This document shows positions 1 to 11,450 of a DNA stretch of 64,000 bases, piece by piece. The stretch spans positions 62,001-126,000 of the forward strand of contig MSED01000003.1 of assembly GCA_002099365.1 (NCBI GenBank). Reading direction: 5' to 3'. The stretch comes from Phialophora verrucosa. Its lineage: Eukaryota > Ascomycota > Eurotiomycetes > Chaetothyriales > Herpotrichiellaceae. Within the stretch, counting starts at the first letter, position 1; every line of letters begins with the position of its first letter. The notes below the pieces were generated by a model. The model was not told the DNA's origin and searched no databases. It saw only the letters and a program-made list of their open reading frames with translations. Position numbers and translations under genes: made by a program.

Positions 1-909
1 TGGATGCATTGGAGCATAGCTGACCGATAGCCTGGTAGAGACTTGGTCAGCCATTGTTGGCTCGAAGCGCATGCTGTTGAGCATGGACCAAGGGCCCCCG
101 TACAGCAAGTACCATGATGTCGCGCCGGGCGAGGCGGTCCCCTAAAGCAGAGATGCGCAGCGAGGGCAGAAGAGGTGGGCTGAGGAACAGGAAAAGGCCT
201 CCGTTCATCCGATGACAAAGTTGTGAGAGCTGCTCGCCGAACAACGTCCAGCCGTTCTCGGCAACCCTGCCGTTTCAGGTTGTGCTTGTGGTCTGTCGCC
301 CAGTTGTCCTCCGCCATGGCACGCATGGCAGCAAGGGCCGCTCATTCTTCCTGTCGTACATCTTCTCACTGCGCCCATCCCAGTCTTCAACGCAGATCAA
401 ATCAAGACTGAGCTGGATCGGTGCAGGCGCGGTATCGGACCGTTCTCGCGTATGCCGAGGCACTTGTGCCCTACGCACCCCCAGGTCTGGAGCGTGCCAA
501 CGCTGGCAGTGAACACGGCGGGCGACTGCAGTGTACCACCAAAGGCTGCTGAAGCCAATCAATTCCATCAGAGCTCTCCCCTGCGCTTCCGCATTGCTAT
601 CATGCGTTTCATAGAAGCCTCTGGACAAAACCTATTGGTATCTTCTCCACGTCTCTTGAACGGTACCCCGCCTTTCAAGCTTTCGACCGAATGATGGCTG
701 TTGAACATCTGCGGGGGAGCGAGTCTCCCCTATTGACTCGATCAGAAGGCGGGCGGACTATGGACAGTTACAGCCAAGCTGAGCCCGTGTACTATAAAGC
801 TCGATGTGAAAGTGTTCCGTTTAGAGTACTCCTTTCTCCTTCCGTGCCTGGAAAGGAAACAGAATTTAGTATCTTCTGCCACTGATTGTATCACTTCAAG
901 CTGTCCATA
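1..909. other. intergenic region upstream of the alcohol dehydrogenase
   Basis: Open frames on both strands here are short, overlap each other, mostly lack ATG starts and show no motif I recognise. I see no gene. The last ~120 bases hold the probable core promoter of the alcohol dehydrogenase that starts at 910. Confidence 0.5.
792..799 (+). promoter_or_regulatory. TATA-like box of the alcohol dehydrogenase gene
   Basis: CTATAAAG lies about 110 bases before the ATG at 910, a usual spacing for a fungal TATA box plus a short 5' leader. The assignment rests on sequence and position only. Confidence 0.45.
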
Positions 910-2189
910 ATGGCTACAGTTTCGATCCCAAAACAGCAGAAGGCTGCTATCAAACAGGGCGAGGGGGCAGATTCCAAAGCCCCTGTTCAGCAGATCGATG
1001 TGCCAAACCCGGGCCCTACCGAAGTCCTGGTTAAGATCAACTGGTATGTTCCCTTACCTGGGCTGCCTGTCGTACTAACACCCAACCCAGGACTGGACTG
1101 TGTGCTTCTGACAAGTCATTGATCAAGGATGAGTGGGCGTCATTCGGTTTGTCCATGAAGCCAGAGACGAAGGGCATCGCAGGCCACGAAGGTGCTGGTG
1201 TTGTCGTTGCCGTAGGAGATGACATGCACCACAAGTGGAAGGTTGGAGATCGTGCTGGTATCAAATGGGTCTGGAGTACCTGTGGCGAATGCGAGTTTTG
1301 TACGAATGGCGTCGACGAGCTTCATTGCCCTCTGCAGAAGAATTCTGGTTTCAGCGCTGCTGGCACTTTTCAACAGTATGCCTTGAGCGACGGAAGATAC
1401 ACCACTCGAATCCCCGAAGGTGTCTCAGACGAAGAAGCTGGCCCCATCATGTGCGGAGGAGTTACAGCATATACCGCTTGCAAGCGGAGCGCTGTGAAAC
1501 CCGGGCAATGGATCGTGAGTATAGTCATCTGGCATTCGGAACCTGCTGAACGACAAATAGGTATTGCCTGGCGCGGGCGGTGGGTTAGGGCATTTTGGCG
1601 TACAGTATGCCAAAGCTATGGTATGTTTGAGATTTCATGGTCTCTGCGGCCCGCTAACGTGATGGCTTAGGGCATGAGGGTGATCGCCATTGATGGCGGT
1701 GACGAGAAGCGCGACCTCTGCAAACGACTGGGCGCCGAAGAGTTCATCGACTTCACCAAGACTCAAGACATCGCTGCCGAGGTCATGAGAATCACGAAAT
1801 ATGGAGCTCATGGAGTAATTGTGACGGCAGCCACCAAGGAGGCTTATGCGTCTGCACCGGGATTGCTCCGTCCAGGTGGCACGGTCGTGGCCGTTGGCTT
1901 ACCGAAAGATCCAACAGTCTTAGCGGGCGCTCCTCCTCTGTTGTTGTGCCTGAAGAAATTGAACATTGTGGGTAGTGTTGTTGGGACGCTGAAAGATGTG
2001 GAAGAAGCACTTGACTTCACAGCCCGTGGGTTGGTACACGTGAGTAAACAGTTCCTCAGACCAATTCACCGTACTGACTGACACCTTCAGCCCATCTTGA
2101 CCAAAGGAACTCTGGAAGACCTGGACAAGTACATCGATTTAATGGTTGCCGGTAAACTTGCAGGACGAGCCGTGCTGAAGGTAACGTAA
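910..2189 (+). CDS. zinc-dependent alcohol dehydrogenase, five exons
   Basis: Medium-chain NAD(P)-dependent alcohol dehydrogenase, interconverting primary alcohols and aldehydes, probably in the cytosol because no targeting peptide is visible. Proposed exons are 910-1043, 1091-1514, 1561-1620, 1671-2039 and 2091-2189, giving 361 residues, normal for the family. Splice phases agree throughout and restore a continuous protein. Visible features are the catalytic zinc ligand in WTGLCASDKS, GHEGAG around the second ligand, the structural-zinc cysteine cluster (CGECEFC followed by a further Cys), and the Rossmann dinucleotide loop LPGAGGGLGHFG, rebuilt only after splicing of exon 3. The ATG at 910 is the first in frame; a TTG at 886 in the same frame is not credible as a start. 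The protein resembles yeast ADH1-type enzymes; exact substrate is unknown. The small 60-nt exon 3 encodes the nucleotide-binding loop. Confidence 0.9.
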
Positions 2190-3601
2190 TGGCATGATGG
2201 CGAAGATGTAATGTACTTTCACTCTCAGGGTAGCAGAAAGCAAAGTGGACAGAACGTTCGGCAATACTCTTGCGGTGTGGCACAGCCTCTCGAACAGCTT
2301 TAATGACTGAGCAGTGCCCTTTGGCTCTTTTTTTGCTTGTTTGCAAGTGAAGGACATCGATCGTTTGCTGATCACAGGCTGTGTTGCTTCAAACGCACGT
2401 TTCGGAAATTCACAAACGCCGCCTTCTGTTGATTGCACGGCCGCCCTTTCCACCAACGTTGTGAGTCGTATGAGACTGATACCGGCACAGGTGACTTGAT
2501 GCAATGACAATCTTGCAGCGCGTCTCTTAACATCAAGCGTTCCATGGCCGCCACCAATGACTTTGCACGTCCAATTGCTAATCATTGTCATAACCAATTC
2601 CATAACTTGCGCCCAGGTGTGAACGGCTCATGAGCGAATATTTCGAACTCTAATTTGCCGGATTCTGTGTCCTAGGCCAGAATAATGTGGAAGAACTTTC
2701 TCGCTCGACTACGGGGTCGAAGAAAGAGTTCTCTGCCGGGGGCACATACCCTACCGCGGGCGCCCTAGCCGGCATCAGCTCCAGAATGAGGATGGTGCTG
2801 CAGAGGACGTCGCAATGAGCTTTGACGAGTACGACGCTGAAGCCCTCTCGGAACAGCATTCGGAAAGCTGTCAGGTGGAGGAAGACCTTGGATGTCGCCA
2901 GTGGGTTGAAGGCGATGATAGAGAACCACAGCCCCAGCGCAGACGGGAACACAGTCCCTCAAACGCCGGGAGAACGGGGGAAGCACGACAACCGCGCAAC
3001 ACTATCGGACTCTTCTTCACCTGCGGAAGGCTGATTCAGACAGAATAGCATGGCCTTGGTGCTTGCGGGAGCGACCCCTGTCAAATATCGCGCTTCAGTG
3101 GTCAAGGCCAGCGACTTTAAGGTGAGCTTCGTCTGCGGCCGACGTTCGTTGCATTGCGGAAATCCTGTCTCGCCACAGCAGCAGTGAATGCTGGTCAAGA
3201 ATCCTTCTGTCTCAGCACGAATCGATTTCCAGAACGGAGGGTAGCGGTGCAAGCAGACCGAGCTGCCACTCTGATGCCCAGGCCTCGACCTTCTCTGCTC
3301 TCCTTTCGCGCGGGCACCGCTTTTCTCAATCCACATATACACGAGTTGCGGCCAAAACCAGAACGAAACTTGACGCTGCCCTCGACATGCGTCCTTCCGA
3401 AAACTGCACCGCCATCCTCGTTACGGTCCATCTACTGGACCTCACCAAAATCGCCTAATAGCTCGCATACGAACGACCAATCCACGAAGCCTTGTCCCTT
3501 TTGCATGTCCATTACATAATGTATACGTTGATCCCAAATTAAGCCCAATTTCAGAGCGCCATCACGGGCCACATGTTCATCCCACAAATGTGCCTATCGT
3601 A
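2190..3601. other. intergenic, convergent 3' ends
   Basis: This 1.4 kb gap lies between the 3' ends of the alcohol dehydrogenase and of the glycosyltransferase. Open frames of up to 127 codons exist on both strands, but they overlap in antisense, have no recognisable domain and no consistent splice structure. I see nothing that can be supported as a gene. Confidence 0.45.
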
Positions 3602-6330
3602 TCACCACGAGAACGTCATCAACGCTGGATTCAACACTATTGGCAACAGCAAATGACTTGCGGTAACCGTGCTCATGGGCAGAATCGCAATGAAGTCCTT
3701 GATCACCCAGTCGTACGGTATATATCCACCGGGATTCGTTGCCAGGACGATCATGCCAACGATGCCAAGAATCGCAAAGGCGATGCTGAATTTGAACTTC
3801 CGCACCACTTTGGGCACTTCAATAAAAAAGTTCGAGAACTCGGCTTCCTTGGAAGTGGCTCCCCACGTCATGTCGATTTCAAACATGTGTGCCAGTAGTG
3901 CCTGGGAAACATGCAGCGAGAGTCCGCCCAGGAAGATGGAGAGCATCACGATCCATTTGAAGTTCTCCAGGAGTGCCGGAACGAATGACTTCTGACCAAT
4001 GCGGTACCGCATGATTGCGAGAGCGATGTTGCCTAGGCCATTAAAGACAATGACGATGCTGAACCACACTTTCCAGGAGTCGATGTAATACTTGTCCAGG
4101 TAGCCATTGAACCAACCGATGGCAAAATAGTTTGCCAATGTCATGATCCAGGCCGCTCCGATCGCGTAGTAAGTGCCAATGTAGCTGATGATGGTGATTT
4201 TCGAAGTAAAGCGGATGTTCGAAAATAGGAACCGTCGGAAGAGCTCAGTGAAAGGACCTTTGGAAATCCATTTCCGCATCGGATGAAACAAAAGCTCATT
4301 GCAGCCATAGGCATACTTCTCCCACCGAGCGAGTTCGTCATATACTGTCAAGCTGACGCCTTCTTTAAAGCCTCCGTGCGCCCAAGACGCCAGTCTAATA
4401 ATGTAGCCATCGCATTGGAGTCGTAGAGACATATCGAAATCCTCGCTCACATGTGACTCGGACCAAAACTTTTCATAGCCATCTTCGTCGGTGTAGGAAA
4501 CCTGTTGAATAGCACTCCATCGTAGGATTGCATTATGGCCGACGAAAGGAGCGACATCTCCGTTGGCGACAGTGTATTCGATGGCGGTGTATATCAGGTT
4601 GGTGAAGAAGGTGATGCCGTTCTCGAAGAAAGTGTGCACGACTTGCATAACGCCCGAGGCAAATTGCATGATACCAACATTCGGCGACTGTTCCATCTCG
4701 CTAACAGCATCCAGCAGGCAGTCGGCTGGTACCCGGGTATCGCTGTCGATAAGTAAGATATAGTCTCCCATTCGGATGTTGCCTTCGGCCCAAGCGCGCG
4801 GAGTCTCGTCCAGGACCGCCTGCAAGCATTGATCATAGGCTTCTGCTTCGTCGTTCTGGGTCCAGGTAGAGTTGCGGTGGAGTTGTTGCAGTTTCTCCTC
4901 AACTTTGCACGACAACATTAGGCCGTAATTCATATTGGATGCCTTTTTGAACTTGCCCTTTCGGACGAACCCTTCACTGCCGTGTTTGGGACGAGCTGTC
5001 CACCCAATATTGTGATCTTGGTAGAACTCTATTCGAGCCTTTCGCTGTTCGTCGTCAACAATCTGGAGGCCATCGTCGTTGATGAACATGTTTGCCGTGC
5101 CGCCTTGCAGCTCATATGTCGAGATGGCCTGTTTGATCGATTTGACCGTGGGTGCAATAACAGAAGCGAGTCCTTCTTTGTAGACGGGGCATTGGATCGT
5201 CACGTGTGGCAAGGTGGGTGTTCGCAAGCGAGGAGAGCATTTGGCTGAGAAATACTTCGAGTTGAGTTGCATTTGCCGCACCGGTCCTATACATTGCGCG
5301 ACGCAACCGACTATAACTTGTGCGAAGAACTGAACATCCGTCAGCGATGTCCAATAAACCAGGATGAGGCTTACCAGAGTAAAGAAGATCTGTACGGGCA
5401 CCAACGCGAGAAAAGCAAGGCGAGTGTATGAGCCATCGACAGCAATCTCGGTCGCGAGGGACCGACATGCCAAGCCGAGCAATGTGACAACAATGATCAA
5501 TGTAAAAGCGACAAGAATGGTGTTCATCAAGTTCGTAGACCGGTCGTCCAGCATGAGTTCCCCAGATTCGGAGTCGATTGAGCTTCTGACACCGCCTTCT
5601 TTTTCGTGGGAGACCCCTTCGTCGTCTCCTACTTCGCCAGTATGCCACACGAGCTCCATCAGCTCCGATTCAATGCTTGTTGCTCTTTTCATCACATTCG
5701 AAGGATCGTCATCCCAAACCACCAGTAGCGACTCGGCAGCTATGAAAGCTGCAAACTGGTACTTCCGTGCTCGTGGGAGGTCGCCAATTGTGGGCAGAAT
5801 CTGGACTCGGAGCCCATTCATGAGAGGAACATCTGTCGCTTCAGGAGCCCAGGCCAAGAAAGTCTTGATGACTCTCGAGTTTACCGTCATGGCAACCTAT
5901 GAACTGTGTAAGATTATGGTCTGGCTCCACCCGTGGTGCGGCTTACCTGCACGTTGAGCTCGGCGCAAGCTTGGGCAAACTGTGAGCTTCGGAGCTCGTA
6001 CGGACACGACAGATAACGACCGCGAGACTTCCGAAGCAACACACCCTCCATTTCTCCGCTGCCGTCGCTCACCCAGAGTCGGGAGCATTGTTGTTGATAA
6101 AGGTGGTTGACCATCACCTCATGCTTAATGTCCTCGAAAGCGCTTCGAACGCTACGTGTGGATCTCCCCCCAATGGACGCGGTATCGCTTTGAGCCGGCG
6201 AGTCACTGAAATGAGGCGACTCGTGAGGCGGTAAGCCAAGGGTATGAGGCGATGTTGGGGTGGAGAGACCTTGATGTGCGAGTATGCTCGGTGAGGCAAC
6301 GCGCTGAATTGCCTTTTGCTTGGGACTCAT
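3602..6330 (-). CDS. family 2 glycosyltransferase, membrane polysaccharide synthase-like
   Basis: Probable processive or polymerising GT2 enzyme using a nucleotide sugar at a membrane. Exon 1 is 6330-5947 and exon 2 is 5896-3602, with a 50-nt GT..AG intron in phase 0, giving 892 residues. The first ~240 residues are cytosolic. Two membrane segments lie at about 253-270 and 288-310. The catalytic domain follows: NDDG at 401-404, the DxD motif DSD at 512-514, the acidic SEDFD at 612-616 and ARW at 651-653, the counterpart of the QxxRW box. Several C-terminal membrane spans come after it. This order of D, DxD, ED and R/QxxRW is that of cellulose-, hyaluronan- and chitin-synthase-like GT2 proteins. 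The product cannot be read from sequence; beta-glucan or a mannose-containing wall or capsule polymer are options. It is head-to-head with a GH16 enzyme at 7629. Confidence 0.85.
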
Positions 6331-7628
6331 CGCATCGGGTAGTTCTCAGTGATCGGAATGCCCAGAGAGCACGGGCGTATGGCACTGAAGCAATAGAGTA
6401 TGTACAGGGAAGCGGAAGATGGGAGACGGACACAGTCAACTCCAAGAGAAAGAGACGACGGGGATTAGGTACACCTGAATCAGCACATATATGGTCTCGA
6501 CAGCTTATGACCAGCAGGCCCCGATGTCAACAAAGACGAAATCAGGGGCCGAGATTGAGGCTGCGGCAGTCCCACCAGCGTGATATTGCTTGTAAGGAAC
6601 GATGCTTGCGGCTTTCCACAATGAGAGCGAGCTTCGAGAGTCCATCAACGTTGATCCATGTCCCATCCCGCAGACATCGATCCTCATCATGACTGCTGCT
6701 TAAAATGGATCATCAGAAGTGGGCCGACAACAAGGCTCGCCGAATAACCGGAATTGCTGGGGCTCATATTCTGGAAGCGATGTGGAAGCCTCCCTGGCTG
6801 AAAAAGGCCCAAGAGATGAAAGATGGAAAACGATCCACGATGTCGCCGTACTGCGACCATGATTGAGAGCCCCCAGATATCTGGAACAACAAGGTGTCAG
6901 TGGAAGAGAGGCTTGAAAGAAGGATGACAGGTCACTTCCCCTGACAGCTCTCTTCGAAACGCGACAAATGACCTTTCTTATTGCGGTTAGTCCGGCCTCT
7001 TCTCGAACAGCCGCAAAGGGCAACACTCGACACTCGCCCTCGTTTCCTCGTACCCTGGCATTGGCATTTCGACTATACCTCGGACCTCATGCATGATGCT
7101 GTACCACGCCCGCCAGGCCCAGAGACGAATCACTTCGCAAACCATAGACACACACTTTCCAACGGTATCAGCATCCCTGCAGGATGGCTGGTCCCAAGTC
7201 GGCAGTTCGACCAACGGATACCTTCAGAAAGGTGGTGCCCAAACCAATATGTCTTTCCACCTGGTGGGTTCATGGCTGTGTGTTGTCAAGGAAGACCTCC
7301 TGGGGAAGGGTTGAGAACGGCAAAGTGCTGATTGCGTCGTTAAGCTTCGATTGACCAGAAGCCTGAGACATACTGAACCGGGCCAACACAGCTCAATTTT
7401 CTCAGCTAGGGTAAAATTGCGCCGTCGGGACATCGCGGTTAGACGGGAGCCGCGCTCACTTTGCCATCATATCTTACCTGCTTTTCATCCCTGTGTTCGG
7501 AAGATCAGGCACCCAATTGTGATCCCGCGTCTCGAAGGTTGGCGAACTCTTCCCCTTCCCTACCTCGGATCTCTCAGGCGTTTTGCATTTGGCTGACCTG
7601 TGTCCATAAGGAACTCGTTGTCAGTACA
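6331..7628. promoter_or_regulatory. bidirectional upstream region of GT2 and GH16 genes
   Basis: The 1.3 kb between the two divergent starts has no credible gene. Short frames on both strands are mutually antisense. It should contain the promoters of both the synthase (-) and the GH16 gene (+). No clear TATA box was picked out. Confidence 0.5.
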
Positions 7629-9026
7629 ATGCCGACACATTTTTCTCGTCCGAGTTATTCCAGGGCTGACACCATTATGAGCAATGATGCGACACCTCGA
7701 GCTGGCTCGCCGGACTCAACGACAATTGATACCTTCAACCAGGAGAAACCTGTCAACCCTTTCCTTACACCATATGCGTCTGGAGATCCTTCTAGGGCAG
7801 CATCGTCGGCTGTGCTTAGCCATCCCACGGTCAATCAGAGATATTTCCACAGTCGAAGGGTAAAGAAAGGAGAGGTCGAGCGGCCGTGGACAAAGGTCAA
7901 AGATCCTCGAGAAAAGTGGGTGACAATCATTCCACTGATAGGCCTTGCTGTTGGATTAGCCGTGGCCGGTTTCCTGGTGTGGGATGGCCTCCGTACCGTG
8001 GTGAACAACAAATATTGCCCCGTGTATATGGAAGATTTCTCTGGAGGGTTGAATTCAAAGGTCTGGACCAGAGAGGCGGAAGTTGGGGGCTTCGGGAATG
8101 GCCAATTTGAGCAGACCACAGCCACAGACGAGAACGTCTTCGTGCGAGACGGAATGCTCCACATCAAGCCGACGCTCCAGGACCCTAAATTGATCAAGAC
8201 GAACAACATCATTGATCTGCGAGAGGGTGGAATATGCACATCTTCGCTGTGGAGCAACTGCATGACGAGCACCAACACGACCAATGGAACCATCGTCAAT
8301 CCCGTCAAATCCGGGCGGATTAACACGAAGAAGGGAGCAGTGATCAAATATGGTCGAGTAGAGGTCGAAGCCAAACTGCCAGAAGGTGACTGGTTGTGGC
8401 CGGCCATCTGGTTGCTTCCCGTCAAATCGAAGTATGGTGTGTGGCCTGCCTCGGGCGAGATCGATATTGTCGAGTCCCGTGGCAATAATCATACTTACCC
8501 ACAAGGAGGCAACAACATCGTGTCAAGTGCGCTGCACTGGGGCCCTAACACAGCAAACGATGCTTGGTGGCGGACCAATGTCAAGAGAAACGCTCTGCAT
8601 ACGACTTTTGCGAAGAAATTCCACACCTTCGGCCTCGAGTGGTCGGAAAAGTACATCTTCACTTATATCGACACTCGATTGCTTCAAGTGTTGTACACCA
8701 ACTTCGACACACCGCTCTGGGAAAGAGGTCGTTTTCCACAGTCCGACGAGAATGGCACGCTGATAGTCAATCCGTGGGCCACTGGCTCTACTTCGGCGCC
8801 ATTCGATCAAGATTTTTATCTGATTTTGAATGTCGCGGTCGGTGGGACAAACGGGTGGTTTGAGAACAGCAAAGCCGGCAAGCCTTGGGCCGATGGCGGC
8901 GCGAGCGCGAAGCTCGACTTCTGGAATGCGCGAGACACATGGTATCCGACATGGAAGGACGGTGGAGAAATGTTGGTAAAGAGCGTGAAGATGTGGCAGC
9001 AGCAGGGATACAGGGGGTGTGACTGA
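7629..9026 (+). CDS. membrane-anchored GH16 family beta-glucanase/transglycosidase
   Basis: Glycoside hydrolase family 16 protein, probably acting on beta-1,3- or mixed-linkage glucan at the cell surface. The 465-residue product has a disordered Ser/Pro-rich cytosolic N terminus of ~95 residues, a single membrane segment at about 98-118 (type II anchor), then an extracellular GH16 fold. The active-site signature EIDIVE spans 277-282 with E277 as nucleophile, D279 and E282 as acid/base, followed by SRGNN. Upstream WPAIWLLP and downstream FHTFGLEWS are typical of the family. N-glycosylation sequons occur in the catalytic part. The ATG at 7629 is the first in frame; a second ATG at 7677 is an alternative. 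The gene is a single exon. It is divergent from the GT2 synthase, which suggests a shared role in making and remodelling a glucan; that link is inference. Confidence 0.88.
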   Translation: MPTHFSRPSYSRADTIMSNDATPRAGSPDSTTIDTFNQEKPVNPFLTPYASGDPSRAASSAVLSHPTVNQRYFHSRRVKKGEVERPWTKVKDPREKWVTIIPLIGLAVGLAVAGFLVWDGLRTVVNNKYCPVYMEDFSGGLNSKVWTREAEVGGFGNGQFEQTTATDENVFVRDGMLHIKPTLQDPKLIKTNNIIDLREGGICTSSLWSNCMTSTNTTNGTIVNPVKSGRINTKKGAVIKYGRVEVEAKLPEGDWLWPAIWLLPVKSKYGVWPASGEIDIVESRGNNHTYPQGGNNIVSSALHWGPNTANDAWWRTNVKRNALHTTFAKKFHTFGLEWSEKYIFTYIDTRLLQVLYTNFDTPLWERGRFPQSDENGTLIVNPWATGSTSAPFDQDFYLILNVAVGGTNGWFENSKAGKPWADGGASAKLDFWNARDTWYPTWKDGGEMLVKSVKMWQQQGYRGCD

Positions 9027-9477
9027 TCCGTTAGCGCGTGGAATTCAGCACAGTGGCTGTGTGTATAAGAAAGGATCAGGTTGTTTTGACAGGTGCCCTT
9101 ATTTTGATTGACAAGGATCAAGTGTCAGCCAAGCGAAGGGCGTAGAGTAATCGACAAGGTAGACTTGCAGATGTACAGATATTCCTGGTAGATCATGCGG
9201 CTGAGCGGAGAGCGGAGGGTTTTGAAGTGTGAGGAAGGTCAGGGACATGGATGTCTGCGTGATCCAAGGCGCGTCTGGGGTTAGGCAGTAATAGAATATG
9301 TGGTGGTCAGGCGGAAGAAGGACATTACGTTCCGACTCAGATACTGATGGCACTTCACTGAAGGTTTAGACCGTCTTGACATGCACCCTGGCAAGCAGAT
9401 CGGGGTAACACACTACACTTTTGCGCCCGTGCGGGAAGATCGAGATCTATGTACAGCAATTGTTCTCAGAAAGCTGA
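9027..9477. other. convergent intergenic region
   Basis: This 450-base stretch joins the 3' ends of the GH16 gene and of methylcitrate synthase. I see no gene; it should hold both 3' untranslated regions and termination signals. Confidence 0.5.
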
Positions 9478-10881
9478 TTAAACCAATTTCAACAGACCTT
9501 CGAGATTGATGCTCTTGGGGCGCTCAATCGGCATGCCTAGAGCGCGATCCCAGATCAGCTGCGCCAATGGACCAAGACCTCTGCTGACACCAAATGTGAC
9601 AGTGTAGTACAAGGGATCTCTGAAGCCGTAGTGGTAGAAGAGCACACCCGATGCACTGTCGACATTGGGGTGAGGATTCTTCGTCTTGCCGTGTTCAGTC
9701 AGCACGCCCGGCGCAATCTCACTGTTCTTCTTCACCAGCCTGTAGACAGGGTTCTTCGCAATGTCCTCACGAGCGTCACCAAAGTCGATCAATGCCTTGA
9801 ACCGAGGATCAGGCTTGCGAAGCACACCGTGGCCATACCCTGGCACGACTTGACCCGAGCGCAGGGTAGACCACAGGTAGTCCTTGACGTCCTGGTCTGA
9901 GAAGTCCTCTCCAATTTGAGACTGCATCTTCAGGATCCATCGAAGGACTTCTTGGGCAGCAAGACCGTGCAAAGGCCCGGCCAAGCCCAACAAACCAGCA
10001 GAGTACGACAAGAATGGATCAGAAAGCGCCGAGCCCACCAGATGGGTGGCATGAGCTGAGACATTGCCGCCTTCGTGATCACCATGAAGGGCCAGATAGA
10101 GACGGAGCAAGTCCTGGAACCCTTCATTCTCCTTGCCCGGCTTACCAAGCAGCTTTGCAAAGTTGTAAGCCCAATCTTGATCTCGGTCGAGCGGCATGTC
10201 GAGGGCAGCCTTGTCGAAGATGGCTGCGGCCACACGAGGCAATTTGGCCAACAGACTAATGCTGTCATCGAAGGTGGAATCCCAGTAGTCCGCCTTGTTC
10301 AAGCCTTCCGCGTACTTCTTCGCGAATGCGGACTCGGTGTTCAGAGCGGCGACGGCACATGACAATTGGGTCATGGGGTGGACATTCTTGTCGAAGGAGC
10401 GTAGCAGAGACACGACGTGGGGAGGGAGGTCTGATTTTTCAGCCAACTCGCGTGACAAGGCGCGGACCTGGGATGTTGAGGGGACTTTGCCGGTCAAAAG
10501 GAGCCAGAACATAGCCTCGGGCAGCATCTCTGTTCCAGAAGTGCCCTTAGGAAGCTCGTTCTGGCAGTCGGCGATGGTTCGGCCATGGAAACGGATACCC
10601 TCATTGGCATCCAACACACTCCCTTCCCAGACCATGGATTTCATTGTTCTCATACCACCAATGACTTGGCCGACGGTGATATCACCGATCTTCTTTTCGG
10701 CATGGCTCTTGACTTGCTTCAGCAACTCTCTTTTCTCGGGAATGACCGACTGGAGGGTGGCCTTGAGGTCCGGTTCCGCGGAAGAAGCGTAGGTGCGAGC
10801 TGCGAAAGAGGCGTAAGGACGGGCAGAGGCAGCTCGAAGAGTTCTCAGGGCATGATGGGTGGTTCTCGTTGTCGTAGCCAT
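9478..10881 (-). CDS. mcsA: mitochondrial 2-methylcitrate synthase
   Basis: Condenses propionyl-CoA (and acetyl-CoA) with oxaloacetate, the entry step of the methylcitrate cycle in mitochondria. The 467-residue single-exon protein starts at the ATG at 10881 with an Arg/Ser/Thr/Ala-rich targeting sequence of ~35 residues. Citrate-synthase-fold landmarks are all present: HGDHEGGNVSAHATH, GPLHGLAAQEVL with a catalytic His, GYGHGVLRKPDPR with a second His, and PNVDSASG with the catalytic Asp. The methylcitrate rather than citrate synthase call rests on the remembered fungal McsA pattern, especially the C-terminal ERPKSINLEGL and the ELPKGTSGTEMLPEAMFW segment, and on its neighbour, the divergent methylisocitrate lyase. 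Upstream codons in the same frame lack a good start and would destroy the targeting peptide. Confidence 0.87.
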   Translation of the reverse strand: MATTTRTTHHALRTLRAASARPYASFAARTYASSAEPDLKATLQSVIPEKRELLKQVKSHAEKKIGDITVGQVIGGMRTMKSMVWEGSVLDANEGIRFHGRTIADCQNELPKGTSGTEMLPEAMFWLLLTGKVPSTSQVRALSRELAEKSDLPPHVVSLLRSFDKNVHPMTQLSCAVAALNTESAFAKKYAEGLNKADYWDSTFDDSISLLAKLPRVAAAIFDKAALDMPLDRDQDWAYNFAKLLGKPGKENEGFQDLLRLYLALHGDHEGGNVSAHATHLVGSALSDPFLSYSAGLLGLAGPLHGLAAQEVLRWILKMQSQIGEDFSDQDVKDYLWSTLRSGQVVPGYGHGVLRKPDPRFKALIDFGDAREDIAKNPVYRLVKKNSEIAPGVLTEHGKTKNPHPNVDSASGVLFYHYGFRDPLYYTVTFGVSRGLGPLAQLIWDRALGMPIERPKSINLEGLLKLV

Positions 10882-11450
10882 GGTGACCAGCAACTGGACT
10901 GACTCTGTTGTTGCTGAGTAGACGAGTCGTTGTGTGCGGGGCACGGTCAATGAGTTGAAGTGAGAGAGGAACGCGAAGACCTCTGGTTCGGTAAGACGAG
11001 GGCACAGCAAGATCAGTGAAAGGAATGTGAAGCAAGAAATCTGAGCGCTGTTGCAGCTCAAGCTTTGAGCCTTTTCCAGAAACTGTGAACTCCGCGCATT
11101 GGAGGAATGGAAAGGCGCATTTTCGGCGAGCAGCACTTCCCAAAGCATGACCGCGCCTAACCGAGGCAGTTCAGCCTTCCGTAAGCCAAGAGAGTCGCTC
11201 CGGAGACTGTCGCTTAGCGAGCCGGCGTCGGAGAAGGCTGCCGTCCCCATCTCTCCTCCAACGAGTTCGACCCTCTGTGATGGTTAGCCAGGCGAAACCA
11301 TTGGTTTCTGACAAACCAGCCCTGAAGTTGTTAACCCGCGGAAGTGGTGGCGGTGTTTCTCTTTTGATGCTAAAAAGCAGCGGGGGACACTCCTTCTTCC
11401 ATGGCTGCTTAGCTCTTGAGATATGTAAACATTCTCAGACGATACGAACA
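10882..11450. promoter_or_regulatory. shared promoter of mcsA and methylisocitrate lyase
   Basis: The 569 bases between two divergent ATGs must carry both promoters. It contains the palindrome CTCCGGAG at 11198-11205, a CGG-type half-site arrangement often bound by Zn2Cys6 activators, and the inverted repeat described separately. Co-regulation by propionate-generating carbon sources is inferred. Confidence 0.6.
11294..11308. promoter_or_regulatory. 15-bp inverted repeat with CCAAT core
   Basis: GAAACCA-T-TGGTTTC is a perfect 7-bp inverted repeat around one base. Its centre reads CCATTGG, which is CCAATGG on the other strand, so a CCAAT-binding (HAP) complex site is possible. It sits 143 bases before the lyase ATG and 413 bases from the mcsA ATG. 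Confidence 0.4.

Noticed and set aside
3050..3121. Possible first exon (24 codons, MALVLAGATPVKYRAS...) followed by GTGAGC
   Set aside because: The donor looks reasonable, but no second exon with a sensible continuation could be found before the glycosyltransferase 3' end.
9478..10881. Mitochondrial citrate synthase (citA) as the name for this gene
   Set aside because: The C-terminal segment and the partner gene fit methylcitrate synthase better than the Krebs-cycle enzyme; the folds are the same, so a tree is needed to be certain.
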